Assembly (NCBI GenBank): GCA_903813345.2
Contig: CAIIXF020000005.1
Location: forward strand, 35,651,375 to 35,715,374
Source: Owenia fusiformis
Taxonomy: Eukaryota; Annelida; Polychaeta; Sabellida; Oweniidae
Direction: 5' to 3'
DNA length: 64,000 bases
Of this stretch, positions 22,780 to 36,147 are shown piece after piece. Under the pieces are notes generated by a model. It was not told where the DNA came from. It did not search any database and was given only the letters and a program-made list of their open reading frames with translations. The translations under genes and the position numbers were made by a program. The first letter of the stretch is position 1. Each line of letters begins with the position of its first letter.

Positions 22780-25700
22780 GTAAGTAATATTATTCATGTA
22801 AGAACAAAGTGAAAGCAAGCTTGACGATTTCTGCATACATCCATGTGCAATTTTGATGAAAACTTCTTGCAAAGATGGGTGAAAGTCAGTAAGTTCCGCA
22901 CTTTCAGAAAAAAATTTAGAAAAAAAATTCTCGGGTCACACTACTACTTTTTGCAAGGCCTGACTTCGTCGCTAACATGCTAAATATAAGAGTTAGCTGA
23001 CGTTTGGGAGTCTGACTTACCTTCTAAAGGTTAGAACCCGAATCTTAATGAAACCATATCACCTTTGTTCCGTCAACCATGGAGCATTTGCCACAACATC
23101 CAAGAGGTAAATCATGGACCGAGAAAATGAATGATTTCCTTGTAAGTTCTGGAAGTTTCAATACGAAAAATTACCGAACATATATGAAAACCGAATATTT
23201 GTTTGTTGTTTTCACGATTTACAGGTTCGTATGTTCTTCAATGTTTTGGTCTAAATTATAAAGCATCACCAACAGGTCTTACTCTATTAATCGACTAATA
23301 CAGCAGACGTCTCACATTTATACGTAGCATTTCGTTCAGACAAATAGTGGGACTGTAGATCACGCAGTTTCGTTCGTTGCGTACTTCACTCGAAATTGGT
23401 AATTTTATATTGGCTACTTCACTTAGCTTGGCGGATGTAGAACATTGCTTAATATTCTTTTAATTTTCACACCAGACATGCTCCAGGTTGACACGTAAAC
23501 AAAGTAAAGTTCAAGGGTCAATGCGTTATTTCGTGATAACTACAACGCCTTCCCGAAAGTCAACATTGATGAAAAATGAAAAAGTCGGAAAAGCATTTAC
23601 ACTAATTTCTATCAAATGCTATGTTTATGCATCATCATCGACGCAACAAAGGTGATATGGTTTCATTAAGATTCGGGTTCTAACCTTTAGAAGGTAAGTC
23701 AGACTCCCAAACGTCAGCTAACTCTTATATTTAGCATGTTAGCGACGAAGTCAGGCCTTGCAAAAAGTAGTAGAGTCCATTTCACTGTTTAATTGCGTCA
23801 GTAAAAGCTAAAAAATATGAAATCAAAATATCATTTTGCAATATTATATGGAAAATTATATTCCTATTGTACATGAATGACATTTGTATATCTTGGATTG
23901 CTTCTAGTTTGGCTTATAAAGTGTGTGGCCTCTTATATTTGGATGCTTCTCTGCCATGTTATTTTCAATAAGATTAACATGGCTGAAATTATTCAAATTA
24001 CAAGACGGCACAGGCTTATTGCACAAAACTAAAAAATCTGAAATATACAAATGTCATTCATGTACTATTTTTTTCATGGCCTGAGTTCGTCGCTAACATA
24101 CTAAATATAAGAGTTAGCTGACGTTTGGGAGTCTGACTTACCTTCTAAAGGTTAGAACCCGAATCTTAATGAAACCATATCACCTTTGTTGCGCCGATGA
24201 TGATGCATAAACACAGCATTTGATAGAAATTAGTGTAAATGCTTTTCCGACTTTTTCATTTTTCATCAATGTTGACTTCCGGGAAGGCGTTGTAGTTATC
24301 ACGAAATAACGCATTGACCCTTGAACTTTACTTTGTTGACGTGTCAACCAAGCATGTCTGGTGTGAAAATTAAAAGAAGTGAAGTAGCCAATATTTAAAA
24401 TTACCAATTTCAAGTGAAGTACGCAACGAACGAAACTGCGTGATCTGCACTCCCACTATTGGTCTGAACGAAATGCTACGTAGATATATGAGCCGTCTGC
24501 TGTATTAGTCGATTAATAGAGTAAGACCTGTTGGTGATGCTTTATAATTTAGACCAAAACATTGGAGAACAAACGAACCTGTAAATCGTGAAAACAACGA
24601 ACAAATATTTGGTTTTCACATATGTTCGGTAATTTTTCGTATTGAAACTTCCGGAACTTACAAGGAAATCATTCATTTTCACGGTCAATGATTTACCTCT
24701 TGGATGTTGTGGCAAATGCTCCATGGTTGACGGAACAAAGGTGATATGGTTTCATTAAGATTCGGGTTCTAATCTTTAGAAAGTAAGTCAGACTCCCAAA
24801 CGTCAGCTAACTCTTATATTTAGCATGTTAGTGACGAACTCAGGCCATGAAAAAAATAGTACATGAATGACATTTGTATATTTCAGATTTTTTAGTTTTG
24901 AACTCAGGCCATGAAAAAAATTGTACATTATGAATATACTTTTCCATATATTATTGCACAATGGTCTCTCAATTTCTTATTTTTGCCGTTCTACTGACGC
25001 AATGAAACAGTGAAATGAACTCTAGCAAAAGTCTACTCAACCATGTGTCCACTTTTTATGTCCCCACCACATAATATGGGGCGATATTATCAGCATTGGT
25101 GAGTTCGTTCTGAGGTCCAACATTTTTCAGCAAAACTGCTACAGAAATCACCTTCAAATTTTCTGGGTAACTTTTGGGGACGGGTTAACCCAACTAATTG
25201 TTATAACATGCGTATTCCCATACAAACGATCTGTCTTCCAGAGAAAACTAAGATTTGTGGACATGTTTTGCTATCATACCCCAGTATGTCCTCTGTCAGT
25301 CAAAAAAGTTTGAATCAAAACTCCCCATGAAAATCAAAATATCTCACCTGTTGAAGACGCCATATATAGAAAATGTCAAAAAATGTCATTCTGATTTTGA
25401 CAGATTGAGGCAGGTCAAAAAGGTCAAATTTTTTAACGCAAAATGCACCTTAATCACATCAAATCATGTCTCAGAGTTGGTCCATACATACACTTTTTCA
25501 TTCATGTACTTACCAAAATCCAACCACTGGTGATGCTTATGTAATTACATTAATTGGACTATATTTTTGTTTTTATAATGCCATCTATTCGTCTTCCCAC
25601 TCGGCGATCTAAAGGTTGTGTGTCTCCTACATGCAGATTCAGTACAGAAATCTTTTTACTCAATACCTACTTCCTGTCAGCCATTTTGAAATTAAATGCT

Positions 25701-28700
25701 GAAACCCTACAAAATACTTTTATTTTTGCTACTATGAATATGATCATGGGCTCTAATTGAAACCCCATGGTATGATATATACTTCTTACTTCAGTCAATT
25801 CTAGACTTTATTCGCATGATCACTACTTTCTCCAAAGAGCACAAGCGTTGCAGCCATCTAAAATTGAAGATTTTCATTTCACTTCTATGAATTATCTTCA
25901 TCCTAAGAATTGTAGATTCAGTCAGTGTGATTCAAAATATCTGTCATCAACTATGGTAAAACTTCAAAAGAATTTTCAAATGTAACAGAAATTAGTATAA
26001 TGGGGTGATTTCATTGGCCAATGTGGTGAAAATACTTGATAAATAGTTTGTATGATGCTAGGCTATGATCACTGAGATGACATTCATAGGAAATCTACTA
26101 ATATTTCAGCATATCTGCCCAAGACATCAGGCACAGAACAAGTTATGTACTAAACCACCTGAGAAACCAAGCGAGGCTCCCAAAGTAGTTAAGAATGAAG
26201 CAGCAGCTAAACCCACTCGTGTCACCCCTCCACCTGTTGTCCCTCCTACTCCAGAGGTTCAAGTACCACCACCAAGGTTAGTGAGTCCAACTGTTTATAG
26301 GACATTTCACATAATATAATAGTATCTCTTGAAATATGATAAAGTGCTGGCCGGATGAATATTGATTCAAAGCAACATGGTGGGCTTACTTTATCTTAAC
26401 TTAAGATTGTGATGTATGTGTCAAAATGAAAGTACATGTAATGTAGAAATCTCTCTAAAAAGGCAAAATAGTGGTATGACCTTGAATGATCTGGCAGACA
26501 CTGCTCAACTTAAATGAAAGTGCGCTAAATTAAAGTGTGTTCATTCTTTTGTCCAGGGGAGGAGGAGGCAGGTTCTTCAAATTACTAGGAGCCACAGTGA
26601 TGCTTGGTGTCCCTGGGGCTGTAGCCTATGCATGGTACGATCAGAACTTCCGCAAAATGATATCTACTGTACCATATGTCATGGAACCTCTAGACGCTAT
26701 ATTAAATCAGCTTCCACCCAGGGAGACTGTAGAAACGTAAGTTTACTTGACATAGCATATAGCGTTCGATTTTTTGGACTTTCTCATCCACCTCTAAAAG
26801 TGGTTGTTCAAATTCATGTTGGAATATCAGTGTTCGTTATGTAAATCAATCATAGGATTTCAAATTTTGAGAAATAGCTGTAAAGTTCAATACGCTTAGA
26901 TTAAATGCTTTGGATTGTGTACACACTTAGACATAACATTATGTTTTGTAGGCCTAAACCAAAGCCATTGAAAGAAATAGCTCCAATATTGAAGAAGGAC
27001 AGCCAAGAAGCAAGTAAGGCTAAAGCTATCAAGATACCAGACCCAGAGCCTGAAAAAACAGAGAAACCAGTGGAAAAGAAAGGTAATTGATATTTTAGTC
27101 TGTCATAAATCCTCTTCAAGTTTTTATGTTCAAGCAATATGTTTCATTTAAAGCAAATCTCACTATCTATCTGTCATAGAGTCTCTAATTGGGATGTATT
27201 TATGAAAAAAACATGGATAGGAAATGTAGCACAAATTTATTTGACCACCCACTGCAAGCATGTTCAGTATTTTTCTTATTATACCTCACCTGACCCATTA
27301 AATTTTGCAAACAAGAAAGGATATTAAGTGTAAATAAATATAACTTTCTTTAGAAAAAAATATATGTATATTATCTACAGTGCTCTCCCCAGAATTTTTT
27401 TGTAGGGAGGATTTTGTAAAAAAGGCCTAAAGGCCCAAAAAAGTGGGCCTTTTTGAGCATTACTGGGCCTTTTAAGGCCTTGTTTTTTAATCTTAGGCCA
27501 AATTTTGAAGCAAATGGGCCTTAAATTTATGAAAAAAGTAATCTAAGTTTACATTTTTGGTAATAAACTTTTAAAATTTAAATTTGCCGCTTCGTCCATT
27601 CAGCAAAAAAGCATATTTTTTGTTGAAATTCAACAGGGCCATTTTTAGTTAATCGGGCGACCTGATTCACTTAAAAAGTACTTACACTCGATTATGTTGT
27701 GCCAGACAACTTGCCAGCGGTGTGCTTCTGACATTCTTCTGATAAAATCAAGTAAATATATCGAAATAATGGGAAAGTTATTTTAAGTCTGGGAGAAAAA
27801 TAGTGGAGTGAATACGAACAGCACAAATTTGCGTTCGGTCGTTTGAAATAGCGAACAATTCATTTTCTTCCATGTTAATCTGTCATTGAACCAAATAAAT
27901 GTGCGTTCGATAAAGTTCTGCATATACGAACGACGTGAATTTATGATCGGTCAACTAAAATAGCGAACGTTCGCTTTTCTTCCATGTAAATCTGCAATTG
28001 AAGCAAAGGAATATGCGTTCGATAAAACACTGCATAAGTGAAAATTTAAAAACAAACAAAACTTTGACTTTTCGGTAAGATTTTGTTATTTTAAATCTTT
28101 TGAGGCGGAGAAACAACATGTAGGGTTTTTCAGTGGCGCAAGGAATAACCCTGAGGTGCATTTCTTTGATTGCAATTGTTTGGAGGCGCATCGCCTCAGT
28201 AAGTTCAATGTAGGGAGAGCACAGATCTATTTAAAGGGATGCCAATCCCAAAACATAGTGAATTGCATTTTAAATTGATCCCCTCCCTCTCCAAGTGCAA
28301 GGTTGTTGAAATATTTTTAGCCAAATGAAAAGCTTTTATAAGGCTGATTAGTACTAGCTTAACCCAGCTGTTCCCCATTTCATGGAATAAAACTAATTAT
28401 ATTTGTGAGGTCCAATGATATTTGATTTTGTCCCTGTAATTACCTTTGGAGTTTCCTTCCTATTTGAATTTAAGTTTGTAAAAAGAGTTTCACCTATTTT
28501 GGACCAGTCTGTATAATTATATATGTAAATGCATGTCTTTCTCCAGAGAAAACCAGAGAGGAGCTAAAGGCAGAGGCTGCGGCAAAGAAAAAGGAAGAAC
28601 AGTTGAAGAAGCAGAGAGAGAAAGATGAGATTGCCAGGAAGATAAAAGAGAAGGAGGCCGAGGATGCCGCAGAAAATGCAGGTTTGAAAAAAGTGGTTGT

Positions 28701-31700
28701 TAACCGTCTTAAAATCCTAACAAAACTTTCATGAAGTACAAAGATATGCAGATACAGTTATTATCCCATCGAACGAAGTTCGGAGGGATATAGGGAACGC
28801 CTCCGTCCGTCCGTCCGTCCGTCTGTCCGTCCGTCCGTCCGGGCAATAACTCAAATACCGTTGGCCCGATTTTGTTCATATTTTGTACACATATACCCTA
28901 TGGGGGTAGAAGTTCTGCTTGAAAGCCGATTTTCAAAATGGCTGCTCATTTCAAAATGGCGGCCATTTTAGTGCCGATTTTACAGTTATTTAGGTGCAAT
29001 ATGTAAAACTGTAATAGCAGTATGTTTTTAATGTAAAAAAATTATAAAGGACATTAATAAAGCTACAAATGTAGATATTAAAAAAGCACATGGCAGCCAT
29101 CTTGAAAATTTCCGGCCTTTACTCGTTATTTTACCATTTTTGCTGTAACTCGAAAAGTAGTGGAGCGATTTTGTTCATATTTGGTATGTGAATACTATAA
29201 ACATTGCACACTGTCTAAAGACACTTTTGGTAGAAGGCGGCCATTTTGAAAAATGGCCGCCATTTTAACGTATTTTACTATAACTCGAAAAGGAGTGGAG
29301 CGATTTTGTTCATATTTGGTATGTGAATACTATAAGCATGGCACATTGTCTAATAAAACTTTGGGGAGTAGTCGGCCATTTTGAAAAATGGCCACCATTT
29401 TTATGTGTGTTATTTTACAAGTACACGTGTGCGATTTTTCAAAAATTTTATAGGTGGCTACTTAAAAGCATATTATTTCTTCTGATGACAACTTGGCGAG
29501 TGAGCAACCATTTTGAAAATGGTAGCCTTTCTGGTTTGTTGTTTTATGATATTTGCTATATATTTCGTTTGTAAAAATGCCAGCCATTTCTGTTCGATGG
29601 GATTCGCTACGCTTTGGCGTTGCCGTTGTTCTTTCTACCAGTTTAACCATCACATTGACTTTGATGCATCTCTTTGTAAACACCTCCATTTGAATACCTC
29701 TAGATGTGAATACTGAATACATCATAATGTGAAAACATCTGAATATGAATACTACCCTTATGTGAACACCTCTATATGTGAACGCTTTTATCTGGTGTTC
29801 CAGCAGTATTCACTTTAACCAGGATTTGTTTCATCCAAAAATACTCTCAAAAAATTACATTCAATCTTAGTCTTAACTAGTGCTTGATATATTTGGTTGC
29901 AATATGTGTAATCATTATAATGAATTTCCAATTAGAAATGTGTACATTTCTCATACAGCACTGGAGCACATCCTGAAAGATATGTCCGAGCAGTGCCAGG
30001 CTGCCATGGATAAGGCCCTTGCTGCACAGATTGCAGCCATAGAAGCAGTCAAGATGCATACCCAACAGATAAGACATGCCATGGATGCTAAGGTATAGTG
30101 TATAATGAAATAAATCTCAAGTTAACTTTAACTTAAATACTGGTATGCATTTAACACTAGACTCATTGAACTGTAAAGTTTACGCCATGAAACTTAGTTG
30201 GCTGCCACCATTCATGAATATTAATGATAACACAAATGTTTCCTAAATAATAGCCTACATATTTCCACTGTTATAGCCTACATATTTCCACTGTAATAGC
30301 ATTATGTAAACACTCATTTTCAATGTAACAGCCTTACATAAACTCACACATTTCTTATGTAATAGGCTTATGTTTCCACATTGCAGGAGTCTGACCAAGA
30401 GGCAGAATGGAAGCAAGTTACAAGCTCTAATGATAATAAAGTCACTGCTCTAGAAGCTGCCTTGGAGACAACTAACTCTACTAGGTAGGAACACAGTCTG
30501 GACCATTTTTTAACTTTTCAACTGTCTTCTGCTATTTTTAACAACATGGGTTTAAGATAAGACCATAAAGGTTTTAAGATTTCATAGTAATGCAATCAAA
30601 TTAGTATTGTGTCAAAAACACATGCAAAATACAAGTTGAATGATTCACCATCTGAAAACATGTTCCACGAAAATGCTCCCCACAGACAATAATGTGGTGA
30701 ATGATTAGACTTGCAATATAAATGATATAATGCACTGCATTTTTATACTGTATTATATGCTTGAATACTGTACAGGGAGGTACTTGAAAAGTTGAAGCAT
30801 GCCATAGACGAAGCCAAGAGTAATGACGTCACTAAAAGAAACAGAGAACTTTATACAAATGAGAAGTTCCTCAATAAGATAAGCTACGAACTTGATAAAA
30901 GTGTCACCAAGGTCAGTACTTTTTGAATCATCATATCATTTCTCTAAAAAAAAATCATATCTCCCTCAGTCTCAGTTACAGAGAATATTCTAAAATAATT
31001 ATCTTAGGTTATTTTATTTTTACAGATGTTAAGTTCAGACTAATTTGGTATTTTTCAAACAATAATTTTGAAAAGCTATGGTAACTGATATAAACCAGAT
31101 ATAGGGTTATTTTGTCTTATAGGTTAAGAAAGCCGAATCTGAGGCAAATGCTATGAAAGAATTTCGCAATCTGGTGGCTTTGGGGAAAAAGCAGTTCCAG
31201 AAAGAGCTAGAGAGCATTACTCCTGATGTCAAAGTGGGCGGAAAAGGTTCGCTTTTTATTCCAATTTTTTTACTTCAAATAAAACATAATAGTAGCTTCA
31301 CAAAGACTTGTATGCTTTTAGAATGCACACTTAAATCTTAATGTCATCAAAATTCCAGGAAACTACTTACCTGTTCAACTTGCAATTTTTACAGATGCAA
31401 GAACAGACTAGTTGCAAGATCTGATTAGGTTAACGGCATTTAAGTTAAGGGCATGCTGGGTAAATTACTTGGTAGCCATTTTGAATTTTCCATTAAAATG
31501 TCTAATATATATCACTGTGTCTACAAATTCACTTGTCATCATTATGTACATAGTTATTAAATTATGTTGACAGGTAAACTGTCTGAGGATGAGCTGAACT
31601 CTCTTATTGCACATGCACATCGCAGAATAGAACAACTCCAGAGACAACTCATAGAGCAACAGGTACCAAACACCTCTACCAAATGTCATCATCATTAATT

Positions 31701-33654
31701 GTATTTTCAACCTCTCTCTAATATCATAATTCTGTCACCTATGGTATTTTTGAAGACCAGATAATGTTTGTCATATATATTGCATAAATGTTTGGCTCTG
31801 TGATAAAAGCTAACAGAAATAGACTCTATATAAATGCTCTGTGTTGTTTTATGGACTTTTTGGAGAATCAAGTGCTCCTATTATGATTGTCTACTATGTA
31901 CACTGATTGTCTGATTTTCCAGGTGTTGGAGAACCAACGTTTAGATGCTGCCATGGAGAAGCAGCAAGTCATAGATGAAGGGATTGCTGATGAGAGAGTC
32001 ATACAAGAACTTGAGAACCAGAGGAGAATGTTTGACAATGAGAAACTGAAATGGGTGAGGAGTATATTTGTACTCGTATATTGAACTAGCTTGAATTTTC
32101 AATGTTGGTGGGAGGAAGAGTCTCAATTTTTTCGCTGAAACAAGCCTTATTCAATCTTAAGAAAAGCCAGAAAATTTCATGTTAAAAGACCAACTATGAA
32201 AAAAGTTGATTTGGATAAAATTGCCATGTATATTCCCAAATGTAACATAATATAAGTGCTTTCTTTTATATGTAGTCCAGATGTCATTTCAACAATTTTT
32301 CTTTTTTTTCTTATCCTTGTGATGTGTGCATGTTTGGTATTCTCCAGGATGCTGAGGCTCAATTCAGGTATGAACAAGAGATACGCCAACAGCTGGCCAG
32401 ACAGGCTGCTGCTCATAGTGATCACCTGGCTGATGTCCTGCGTGTTCAACGCCAAGAGCTAGAGGACCAGTTCAATGATGACCTCAAAGCAGGAATCATC
32501 GCTGAGAAGGACAGGTTGGCTGCTGAGATTGCTGGCTGGATCGCTAGGCTCAAAGGCATTGAGTCTGCAGTAGAAGGTTAGTCTACTCAGTCATTATCAC
32601 GGGCTCTAACCAGACCCCAACATACCCTGAGCATTTTAGGATCCATTTTCATTTCCCTGGATTCATTTATACATATAGCTCAATGACTTACCATACCAAG
32701 CATACTCATGGTATCACAAGTTCTGTTTAGTACCTGTGATTGTAGCATGTTTTATCAAAGTTGTTGAAAATTTATAATTCATTCTCTAGCTTACGTTAGT
32801 CAAAATATAACATAAAAGACCCCTTTGGGTCACCATTGTAGACCGTGCTTGGGGGTAGTTGTTAACAAATGGCAGGTAGTGACATTATGCATAATGCCTC
32901 GTCTATGATTGGATTTGGATTTTGATACATCACATCATTTTGTCTAATCACCTGAAATTGTTGATCAAGAGTGTTTTTCACAAACAGTTCTCACATTATC
33001 ATTGTCCATTTGTCAATTGTTCATTAATTTTGTTTTTCAGCTCGTGCAGAGCTAGAGCTGCAGGGACGCAAGGCGCAGGAATTGTGGTTGGCGTGTCAGA
33101 CACTTCAGGCTGTTATTCGTGATGGCAAGAGTGGCTATTCGTGGGAGGAGCAAATGAAGCCTTTAGCCAATGAACTTATGGCTATTAAAGAGGCTGGAGT
33201 TGATAATCCGTTTGTGACCCTCATGATTGACACCATGCCGGACGAGGCTAAGATAAGGGGTGTGTGGACGGAGGAGTCCCTCCGTGAGCGCTTCTTGAAT
33301 GTAAAACGTGTCTGCAAACGAGTAGCAATGATAGACGAAACAGGAGGAACTCTATTTAAATTTTTCGTATCTTGGCTTCAGTCATTTTTCGTCATAGATG
33401 CTGCTAAGATTCTCTCAAGTGATGAAATAGACATTGTAAAACTGGACACTTTTGCCATACTTGCTAACGCTGACTACTGGCTGAGAAAGGGAGACGTTGA
33501 ACAGGCCGTTCGCTTCATGAACCAGCTAACAGGGGAGTCCAGGAGAGCAGCCACTGATTGGATAAACGAAGCCAGACTCCTTTTAGAAACGAAACAATGT
33601 GCAGACGCCTTGTTTTCACATGCGTCAGCAAGTGGACTAGGATCTTTATTTTAG
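22744..33654 (+). CDS. IMMT: MICOS complex subunit MIC60 (mitofilin), complete
   Basis: The 13 exons are 22744-22779, 26110-26276, 26557-26736, 26952-27082, 28547-28681, 29959-30092, 30387-30484, 30776-30911, 31123-31246, 31574-31662, 31923-32054, 32348-32576 and 33041-33654. They join in frame to predict 734 residues; human MIC60 has 758. MIC60 is anchored in the inner mitochondrial membrane and organises crista junctions with the other MICOS subunits. Visible in order: a basic presequence (MLRVTKSAVKLR), a Pro-rich linker, one membrane helix at about 74-95 with small-residue spacing (GATVMLGVPGAVAYAWYD), a Lys/Glu/Pro-rich stretch, a long coiled coil (about 120-530) and the conserved C-terminal mitofilin region (about 530-734). 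The 3.3-kb intron 1 could hide another exon, but the phases fit without one. Introns 1, 4 and 5 carry foldback or tandem repeats. Confidence 0.93.
22941..23773. mobile_element. 833-bp foldback element in MIC60 intron 1
   Basis: The ends are CTACTACTTTTTGCAAGG and its reverse complement. The arms are near-perfect for at least 118 bases (through ccatatcacctttgtt). The interior at 23079-23141 has an ATG in good context, 21 open codons (MEHLPQHPRGKS...) and a gtaagt donor, like a first exon. The rest of the interior matches the second copy in inverted orientation. Confidence 0.8.
23771..25024. mobile_element. Outer inverted-repeat element hosting a second foldback
   Basis: The outer ends tagagtccatttcactgttt and, inverted, tagagttcatttcactgttt enclose the foldback at 24026-24900. 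The left outer end directly abuts the right end of the first foldback. Confidence 0.6.
24026..24900. mobile_element. Foldback element, second copy, interior inverted
   Basis: The arms include cattcatgtactattttttt and the same gttagctgacgtttgggagt core as the first copy. The start-codon exon lies on the minus strand at 24662-24724, with Trp to Leu and Glu to Val changes and the gtaagt donor kept. Confidence 0.75.
26557..26736 (+). CDS. IMMT: MIC60 exon 3: inner-membrane anchor
   Basis: Acceptor gtccag, donor gtaagt. Encodes a Gly-rich lead (RGGGGRFFK), a hydrophobic helix and then AWYDQNFRKMISTVPYVMEP, which matches the family pattern of the helix followed by a YxxWDxxFR-like segment and IPY. 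Confidence 0.88.
27381..28221. mobile_element. Non-autonomous element in MIC60 intron 4
   Basis: The ends CAGTGCTCTCCCC and (reverse complement) CTGTGCTCTCCC are flanked by ATCTA on both sides (27374-27378 region and after 28221), a possible 5-bp duplication. The interior has aggcct-rich sequence and two diverged units of about 125 bases with tgcgttcgataaa. Confidence 0.5.
28763..29603. mobile_element. Element with ATCCCATCGAAC ends in MIC60 intron 5
   Basis: The left end ATCCCATCGAACGAAG and right end GTTCGATGGGAT are inverted repeats. Inside are a (CCGT)n microsatellite at about 28803-28840 and tandem units of about 125 bases at 29140-29400, with gagcgattttgttcatattt and palindromes of the type GGCGGCCATTTTGAAAAATG. 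No clear target duplication. Confidence 0.6.
28803..28840. repeat. (CCGT)n microsatellite
   Basis: Nine or so ccgt units with one variant, part of the element at 28763-29603. Confidence 0.85.
33041..33654 (+). CDS. IMMT: MIC60 last exon: C-terminal mitofilin domain
   Basis: Acceptor tttttcag; stop TAG at 33652-33654. It encodes about 204 residues including LWLACQTLQAVIRDGK, the F-V-T-L-M-I-D-TMPDEA segment and LRERFLNVKRVCKRVAM, the most conserved part of the family, required for assembly with other MICOS subunits. It ends GLGSLF. Confidence 0.93.
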
Positions 33655-34870
33655 GAAATTATTTAATTTAGGATCTAGGTTGTTATGGTGATGGAGTTAT
33701 TAAGGTAGAGACACAGTATGCATAGTTGTTTTCACATTCTGAATATAGAAAGTGTATGTTATGCGAAATAGCTATTTTTGAAAATATTGTAGATTGTGAT
33801 TTCTGGATTTCAATTGTGTTTACAATGTTTCTAGATCATCATGCAGTATATTTCAATAAAGGGCCTTTAAGACCATCATTGCCAAAGAATCATAATTTCA
33901 CTGCCAAACCTTTATTGTTTACTATTTAATAGTGCAAAATTGTATCCTGTTATAACCAAACCCAACAAGTATTCTGTTCCCACATTTTGCCCCTATAACT
34001 CTTACTGAGTGCAAACCATGTTGTTTTGACTTTGACTTGGTTCACATTATGACTAGAGATTTTTAATGTCAGCAGACAAGTGGCCATAAAAAGCCTTTAG
34101 TAAACAATAAATGTTGTCACCTTCATCCTTTCTTAGGCCAGTAATTAAAACGTTGATTTTAACATCCGTACAAGTGCCAAGCACCAAGTTATTGAATTAT
34201 GAAATAATTTATGAGTCAGAATAATGATTGTGCACCATATTTGCATGTGTGTGCCATTATGTAAACCATTGCTTTCTTATGGAGAAAATATATATAATGA
34301 AATATTCGTATGTGTGTATGTTTCTTTCTGGTGTATGTTTTGACAGAGAATTACAGTACCCAAGCCGGAGAGGTGTTATTGTGACTGAGTTGTGTGTGTT
34401 CTTATGAGGATTTTATGTCAACAAGAAGGGTATCAATTAAACCAAAAAGTATCTACATTTCTAGTGTAAAAAAGTAGGGGAGGAATTGAGGTTTCTGTTT
34501 AATTTCTTAAAAGGCCAGCAGTTCTGACTTTCTTGCAGGATTCTATCACTCATTAGGACTTTATCACTGGATTCATATGTTTTCTAGCAAAACATTTTAA
34601 ATGTAAATTTTCCCTTTATCAATTCTATTCATTCAGTCATTTCTGCATCTTAAATTTTCAATAATTTCTATTCCTGATCAGATCAAATTTCAGGAAGTAA
34701 AATAGGATTGTATGGGAAAGATTGGCTTGCTTTTTGACGAAAATGCTTCTAATATTTTACACTATCCCTTCACCTCCTTTAATCAGAGATATGCCAAATA
34801 TAAAAGTTTGTGTTCTATTTTATGTTGTTAATGTTACATAATGGAAATGTGTCAGAATCATTACTTGTAT
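33655..34870. other. MIC60 3' UTR and downstream flank
   Basis: AATAAA-type polyadenylation signals occur at about 33855 (tcaataaagg) and 34106 (acaataaatg), so the transcript probably ends in the first 500 bases. Beyond that nothing is recognised. Confidence 0.5.
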
Positions 34871-34876
34871 TGTCCT

Positions 34877-35852
34877 GGTCCCATAAAGTCGTACGATCCA
34901 AGAATTTATCCAGATTTTTATCGTTTTTGGATTATTGATCAGGATTAATACAGTATTTGGTGAATTCGTATGATCCTCGAATTTTGGCGGAATCCCCAAG
35001 ATTTATCCAAATTACATTGGCATTCGGATAAAATTTATCCGAAAAACAAGGTAAAGATTAAAAGGTGGATTGGATCGAGTGGATTGGATTCATGTAAAAT
35101 GTGGATTGGATCGAGATTCTTCAAAATATGGATTTTCCTTAAAAATTTATATTGATCTCCCATCAGACGATTAATGCTCTCCTCACTTCCACAACGTCAA
35201 ATAATAGATGTTATATTATTTTGCTTGGGTAGGCTAGAAAAGTGACCCGATACACAATCTTAATATTCATTCCAAGGGTAATTTTAGACGTTTCACAAAT
35301 CATAAGGCAGACTTTTGAAGTCGATCTGTATGTATCATCTGTTTTCAATTCAAACAGAACATGGCAGAAATGTCTTGGGAACACCTACACGTCAATTTGA
35401 ATGACAGCTTTTATCTACAGATCTTTGTTTATTATGTCATACTAATGTTGATTTACAAGGGAGAGCAGTTAAATACTTTAGAGTATCTATCAACTAATTG
35501 AAGTATGTATTTGTAATTGCTTTGTCGATTCCTTGAAGGGACCCAAGTTATCACAAAATACTTTAGGCCGGAGGAAATTGCTTAGAGGGAGATCAACTAA
35601 AAATCCATATTTTGAAGATTCCCGATCCAATCCACCTTTTACATGAATCCAATCCACTCGATCCAATCCACCTTTTAATCTCTACCAAAAACAATCCATA
35701 CGTAGGTGGACTGAGATTTGGATAAAATTTATCCTAAAGATTGAGCGAATTCATCCATGTTCGGATAAATTCCAGAATTAATCCCACAATGCATCATAAC
35801 CATGACGAAATTTATCCGGATTGGACCACGGATCGTACAAATTCACGACCCC
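34877..35852. mobile_element. ~976-bp foldback element
   Basis: Left-arm features (tcgtacgatcc, atttatcc repeats, ggtggattggatcgagtgg) recur inverted in the right arm (ccactcgatccaatccacc, ggatcgtac). The arms are about 270 bases around a spacer from about 35150 to 35590. No coding content. Confidence 0.75.
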
Positions 35853-36147
35853 TGATATCCTCTAGTCCCATCCATTAAATTTGTCAAGTATTGATAAATG
35901 ATCACTTCCTTAAAATGTTTCAAAGAATTATTTCTCTAATGGATTTGCATAATGCTGAGGCATAATCACTCTAACATGGGGAACAATAGTCCGCTTTACC
36001 TATTTGCTTTTGATTGAGTAGAAAGGGAAATAATAAACGTATGCATCATTAAATCTGCTGTTTGCCCCGCCAACGCAATCTAGGGTTGTTCCGGGGTGAA
36101 CTAATGATTTTGAGCTCAATGAAAGATTATACAATGATGAACAAATG

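Noticed and set aside
29462-29725. Open frames on both strands at the end of the intron 5 element
   Set aside because: They lie in repeat sequence with palindromic content and have no recognisable domain or splice support.
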